Shown: piece after piece, positions 59,380 to 64,000 of the stretch
How positions within the stretch are numbered: position 1 is the stretch's first letter
How the letters are laid out: every line of letters begins with the position of its first letter
Assembly: GCF_042477335.2 (NCBI RefSeq)
Contig: NC_091249.1
Coordinates: 51,630,001-51,694,000, forward strand
Direction of reading: 5' to 3'
Origin: Ovis canadensis
Taxonomy: Eukaryota; Chordata; Mammalia; Artiodactyla; Bovidae
DNA: 64,000 nt
Made by a program: the position numbers and the translations under genes
The notes under the pieces: generated by a model
Told to the model about the DNA's origin: nothing
Seen by the model: the letters and a program-made list of their open reading frames with translations, nothing else
Databases searched by the model: none

Positions 59380-59582
59380 GTGTTAGCAACTCAGTTGTGT
59401 CTGACTCTTTGCGACCCCATGGACTGTAGCCCGCCAGGCTCCTCTGTCCATGGAATTCTCCAGGCAAGGATACTGGAGTGGGTTGACATTCCCTTCTCCA
59501 GGGGATCTCCCTGACCCATGAGAACCTGGGTCTCTGCATTGCAGGAGGATTCTTTACCATCTGAACCATTAGGGAAGCCCCC
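59380..59582 (-). mobile_element. Bov-tA SINE
   Basis: From 'gggcttccctaatggttcag' (59580) to 'cagacacaactgagttgc' (about 59385) on the minus strand. Confidence 0.9.
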
Positions 59583-60249
59583 CATACTAGCATACTACCA
59601 GGTAATTTACCTCTTGTGTCTCTTGCTTATTGTCTGCTCTCCACCGCCTTCTTCCCGATCTAGTATGAGGTCTCGGAGGGCATGAACTATTAACATTTCT
59701 GTTAGCTGGTATATCCCAACAGTGCCTGGCCCATGGGTAGGCATCATGAGTGCTTGTGAGCTAAGTTAACCTGCTCTACTGGAGGCCTGACAGAGCAGAG
59801 GCCACAGGTGGGCTGAGCTCTCCCTGGGGCCAACCAGGTGAGTAGCACTCACTCCTGGAGCAGGCAGAAGGCAGTGTGGAGCCCCAAGGGATGTCAGATT
59901 GTGGGTTCAGCCAGATCTTAGCTGGGTGGCTTACCCAACAGCTTTATCTCCTCATGACACTTGGTTCCTTCACTGTTGAACTGGGAACCTGATCCCAGCT
60001 TTGCCGGGTTGCCATAAGAATGGTCCCACATCTGAGGCCAGGGGTACCAGACCCGGTGCCTGCCAAGGCCAGGTGGCATACACAGTGGGGCAAGGTGGGG
60101 ACTGTGTCATGGGAGAGCACGTGTTCCGTGTGCAGGGGGGGTGCTGACCGCTTCATTCAGGAATGCCTACAAGGCTCAGGTTGAAATCCAGGTGTTAAAG
60201 TCAAATCCAATTTTTCAATATTGGCTATTACTTTAAAAATGAAACAGAG

Positions 60250-60556
60250 GCTTCTCTCGTGGTCTGGTTAGGAGCCTGCCTGCCAATGCAGAGGACACGA
60301 GTTCGAGCCCTGGTCCAGGAAGATCCCATAGGCCGAGGGACAACCAAGGTTGTGCGCCACAACTACGGAGCCCTCAAGCTGCAGCCACTGGAGCCTGCGT
60401 GCCCTAGAGCCCGTGGGCCACCGCAGGAGAGGCAGCACAGCCAGCAGCCTGCGTACCACAGCTAGCGAGCAGCCCCTACTCCCTGCAACTAGAGAAAGCC
60501 CGCGCGCAGCAACGAAGACCCAGAGCGGCCAAAAATAGATAACTAAACAAGTTGGG
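60250..60556 (+). mobile_element. CHR-2-type SINE
   Basis: 'ggcttctctcgtggtctggttagg', 'gttcgagccctggtccagg', 'gtgcgccacaactacggagcc' and 'gcaacgaagacccagagcggccaaaa', ending in an A-rich tail. Confidence 0.85.
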
Positions 60557-60563
60557 AAAAAAA

Positions 60564-60855
60564 GACTTCCCTGGTGGTCCAGTGGTTAAGAATCCACCTG
60601 CCAATGCAGAAGCCACAGGTTCAATCCCTGGTCAGGGAAAATTCCACACGCTGCAGAGGTAGCCAGACCCATATGCCACCATCTACTGAGACTGTGCCCC
60701 AGGGCCCATGCTCTGCAGCAAGAGAAGCCAACACAGTGGGAGGCCCATGCACCTCAACGAAGAGGAGCCCCTGCTTATAGCAACAGGAGAAGGCTCTCGT
60801 GCAGCAGTGAAGACCCAGCAGCGCCAAAAATAAATACATACATTTTAAATAGAAA
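60564..60855 (+). mobile_element. CHR-2-type SINE
   Basis: 'gacttccctggtggtccagtgg' to 'gcagtgaagacccagcagcgccaaaaataaataca'. It follows directly on the tail of the previous copy in the same orientation. Confidence 0.88.
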
Positions 60856-60962
60856 CTATGAAAAAATAATAAGGAAAGAAACAGTGTGGACAAAGCAAGA
60901 CATAAGTATGCGGAGCACCTAGCTCTCAGCTGGCTTGTCCGTGCCCACTATAGAAACTGTCA

Positions 60963-61078
60963 AGGGAATTCCCTGGTGGCCCAGTTGTTAGGATTCACCG
61001 CTCACTGCTGAAGGTGCAGGTTCAATCCGTGGTTGGGGAACTAAAATCGCACAAGGCGTGTGGCACAGTCCCCCCCCA
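60963..61078 (+). mobile_element. CHR-1-type SINE
   Basis: 'ggaattccctggtggcccagttgttagg' to 'aactaaaatcgcacaaggcgtgtggc' plus a C-run. It is the short CHR form. Confidence 0.8.
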
Positions 61079-61671
61079 AATCTGTCATTTCTCACATATA
61101 CCTCACAACCAGCCTGGCCAGGAAGTTACTGCCACTCCCATTTTAGCAAGGTCCAGAGAAAGTGATCCGTCCCAGATCAGCGCTGGGGGAAGGAACTTGG
61201 CTGTGGGCCAACAGGACAGGGTCTCGGCAGGAGCATGGGGAGCCCGGAGCTGGACCCAGTGGGCATGTGGACAGGGAGGCAGGTCTCTGAGCCAGTTCTC
61301 CATATCCACCTTATGCCCAAAGCTTCCTACATCTGTCTGCCCTTGCCGTCCCATGACCCTAACCCAGGGCTAGCAGTTCCGTTCCCCTCCTCGAGTTGCC
61401 TCCCCCTGCCCCCAGGGAAAGCACAGTGAGGCACATCTGACCTCAGCGGTCCCCAGCTCCGGAACCCCTGACGTGGACCCTGCCTTCAATTCCACCTTGT
61501 CTCACACCCTCCCTGGGTGTTGCCTTGTGACACAAGCTGTTCCCTCTGCTTGCAGCATTCTCTCCTGACCCTTGTCCAAGCTAATTCCTACTGATGATTA
61601 AGTTCAGCTTAGAGGCCACTTCCATTCACTCCTTCAAGTGTTAAGTGACCACCTTCTATACACATGTTAGG

Positions 61672-61853
61672 ATGTAAGTCGCTCAGTCATGTCTGACTCT
61701 TTGCGACCCTCTATCCATAGAATTCTCCAGGCAAGAATACTGGAGTGGGTTTTCATGGCCTCCTCCAGGGGATCTTCCTGACTCAGGGATCAAACCCAGG
61801 TCTCATGCATTGCAAGTAGACTCTTTACCAACTGAGCCACCAGGGAAGCCCTT
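61672..61853 (-). mobile_element. Bov-tA SINE
   Basis: Minus-strand copy from 'gggcttccctggtggctcag' (61852) to 'cagacatgactgagcgac' (61677), with an internal deletion in the 3' half. Confidence 0.9.
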
Positions 61854-62719
61854 CTTATATATGAGGTACAGCATTACACATGAGCAAAAGAGCCCTGGTC
61901 CCTGCCCATGAATTTCACACTGGAGAAGAGATGGGACAAAAGGACTGGAGGGCAGTAAGCAAACACTGGGGAGCCTGGCCAGGTGGGAGGGTGGGTATCA
62001 GGGAAAGTGCCCCTGAGGAAGTGTTATTTGAATCCCAGTTGAGAAGGAATGAGGTAAAGAGAGTGCTAAAGGGTATTTCTAGCAGCGGACAGCCCATGCA
62101 AAGGCCCGCGGGGAAGGAAGCACTGCGCTGGCAAGATGCAGCTGCCTGTGTCACTGCAGCACCGGAGTGACGGGGGCTGGTGGTGACTGCTAAGGCTTGA
62201 CAACAGTCTTCCAGAGGGTCCCCAGAGTAAGACACATCCCCTCTAATGTGTCCACCCCATCCCCCAGAGTTCCCCTCCAAGTCTGCTGAATCAACCAGAT
62301 GGTCCTGTGTTTCCCCATGCTCTGAGCTCTAAGAGCCTGAAGCCCATGGTAAAGTGGGACAGTTAGGTTCCTGCCCATCCCCCCCACCGACCCTGCTAGA
62401 GGGTGTGGTCTGTCAGCCCCCTTGCAGCCCCTGCAAGAGGGGAAGCTGAGTACCCCTGGGCCACATGTGGAACCACTGGGCTGGGGCAGGAGCAGGGCTT
62501 GCCACCTTATTCTGGGCATACTCTAGGACCCAGGAGCTAGTCAGGCTCTGTGAGCCTTGCCTCGGTATCTGCAGCCTGGGCATTAACTTTGTCCACCTAG
62601 AACTGGGGCAGGGCAGGACGAGAGTGCGATGTAATGTAGGCGAGGCTGTCAGTGAACAGAATGCTAGGGCCTTGATCTATGGGAAGCAAATCCAGATGCC
62701 AGCTTAAAAAAGGTCCCGG

Positions 62720-62995
62720 GGGGACTTCCCTGGTGCTCCAGTGGTTAAGAGTCTGTCTGCCAATGCAGGGGACACTGGTTCAATTCCTGGTCAGGGAAGA
62801 TCCCACATGCCATGGGCCAACTAAGCCCGTGTGCCACAACTAGTGAGCCTGTGCTCCGCAACAAGGGAAGCCACCTCAACGAGAAGCTCATACACCACAA
62901 CTAGAGAGTAGCCCCCGCTTGCTGCAGATAGAGAGAAGCCTGCATAGCAATGAAGACCTGGTGCAGCCAAAAATGAATAAAAAAATAAAAAAAGA
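62720..62995 (+). mobile_element. CHR-2-type SINE
   Basis: 'gacttccctggtgctccagtgg', 'ggttcaattcctggtcagg', 'gtgccacaactagtgagcc' and 'gcaatgaagacctggtgcagccaaaa', with tail 'aataaaaaaataaaaaaag'. Confidence 0.9.
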
Positions 62996-63369
62996 AAGGT
63001 CCTGGGTTGCAGCCCATTCTGATAGAACAGTCCAACACGGTATCCATTAGGTTAGTGGGGAAATGACTGTAATCTTGGGCAAAATGTCCTCATCTGTAAG
63101 ATGAGAATAATCAAACTGACTTCATAGTATAATTGTGAAGCTGGGTGCCCACACATAGAAAATGACCCACAACACAAAACTGTGATAATATCCTTTCTTC
63201 CCTTCTACTCTACTGATGGAATCCTCACTTTTTGCTGGGCACATAGCTGTACAAAGTGACATTTCCCAGCCTCCCTTGCAGCTTAGTAATGTCATAGCCC
63301 ACTGAGTTCTGGGCTATGGGATGGAAGCAGAAGGGCTGGATGGCACCCATAGCCCAATCCAAAAGGAAA

Positions 63370-63652
63370 CCAGTCCTGAATATTCACTGGAAGGACTGAT
63401 GCTGAAGCTGAAACTCCGATACTTTGGCTACCTGATGTGAAGAACTGACTCATTTGAAAAGACCCTAATGCTGGGAAAGATTGAAGGCAGGAGGAGAAGG
63501 GGATGACAGAGAATGAGATGGTTGGATGGCATCACTGACTTGATGGACATGGGTTTGAGCAAGCTCCGGGAGTTGAAGGACAGTTCCCTGTCCTTCCCTG
63601 ACATGCTGTAGTCTATGGGGTCACAAAGAGTTGGACACAACTAAACTGAACT
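63370..63652 (+). mobile_element. BovB LINE 3' end
   Basis: 'gaatattcactggaaggactgatgctgaagc' to 'gtcacaaagagttggacacaac', the sense BovB 3' region. Confidence 0.88.
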
Positions 63653-63704
63653 TATCTTCTAAAGATGGCTCCCAAGAACCTTCCACTCCTTCTTCCTTTT
63701 CCAA

Positions 63705-64000
63705 TTTCTTGCTGAGAAAAGAAGCGAAGCGAAGGCAAAGGAGAAAAATATACCCAACTGAATGTAGAGTTCCAAAGAATAGCAGGAAGAGATAAGAATG
63801 CCTTCTTAAGTGAATAATGCAAAGAAATAGAGGAAAACAATAGATGAGAAAGACTAGAAATCTCTTCAAGAAAATTAAGAGATACCAAGGGAATATTTCA
63901 TGTGAAGATGGGCTCAATAAAGGACAGAAATGGCAAGGACCTAACAGAAGCAGAAGAGATTAAGAGATGGCAAGAATATACAAACTGTACAAAAAAGGTT
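63705..64000 (+). mobile_element. BovB LINE, internal part, running off the window
   Basis: 'ggcaaaggagaaaaatataccc', 'agagttccaaagaatagcagg', 'aaggacagaaatggcaagg' and 'acctaacagaagcagaagag' are BovB internal sequence on the plus strand. The rest lies beyond the end of the window. Confidence 0.82.

Larger units (their letters stand above)
58200..64000 (-). other. PDLIM7 intron, 3' part
   Basis: No further PDLIM7 exon is found. I looked for the exon ending in the LIM2 segment CAKCKKKITG and did not see it. The stretch is dense in Bov-tA, CHR and BovB copies, with MIR or L2 remnants between them. Confidence 0.7.

Overview
This window is mammalian nuclear DNA from a ruminant, most likely a bovid. 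BovB LINEs, tRNA-derived Bov-tA SINEs and cetartiodactyl CHR-type SINEs occur throughout, and the exons match the GRK6 - PRR7 - DBN1 - PDLIM7 block that I know from human 5q35 (cattle chromosome 7 by established synteny). The species itself cannot be fixed from the sequence alone.

Layout. 1-6.8 kb: intergenic, holding L2, CHR, Bov-tA and BovB copies (one with reverse transcriptase) and older unassigned repeats. 6.8-7.9 kb: the GRK6 CpG island. 7,641-21,474 (+): all 16 coding exons of GRK6, with a 3'UTR to about 22.5 kb. 22.5-26.2 kb: intergenic. 26.3-27.1 kb: a second CpG island with a strong splice donor, read here as the remote non-coding first exon of PRR7. 33.7-35.8 kb: the CpG-rich PRR7 body, with two coding exons (+). 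36.2-50.3 kb: DBN1 on the minus strand, tail to tail with PRR7, with all 14 constitutive coding exons and the adult-neuron (drebrin A) cassette exon. 50.3-57.4 kb: intergenic, mostly unique or old repeats. 57.4-64 kb: the 3' end of PDLIM7 (-), only the last three coding exons, followed by a long SINE-rich intron that leaves the window.

Every splice junction was walked by hand. GRK6 joins to 582 codons plus stop, PRR7 to 269, and DBN1 to 660 (706 with the cassette), all in frame. PDLIM7 gives the last 107 residues.

These are ordinary host genes of signalling and cytoskeleton: a GPCR kinase, a transmembrane adaptor, an actin-binding synaptic protein and a PDZ-LIM scaffold. I found no unknown multi-gene system. 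The best observations are at the level of RNA processing and regulation: a probable 2-nt microexon that switches GRK6 into a second open frame of its last exon, an in-frame 18-bp duplication lying in that dual-coded segment, a CU-rich tract before the drebrin A exon, paired CRE palindromes and a strong-context uORF at PRR7, and a (GT)n tract in the GRK6 3'UTR.
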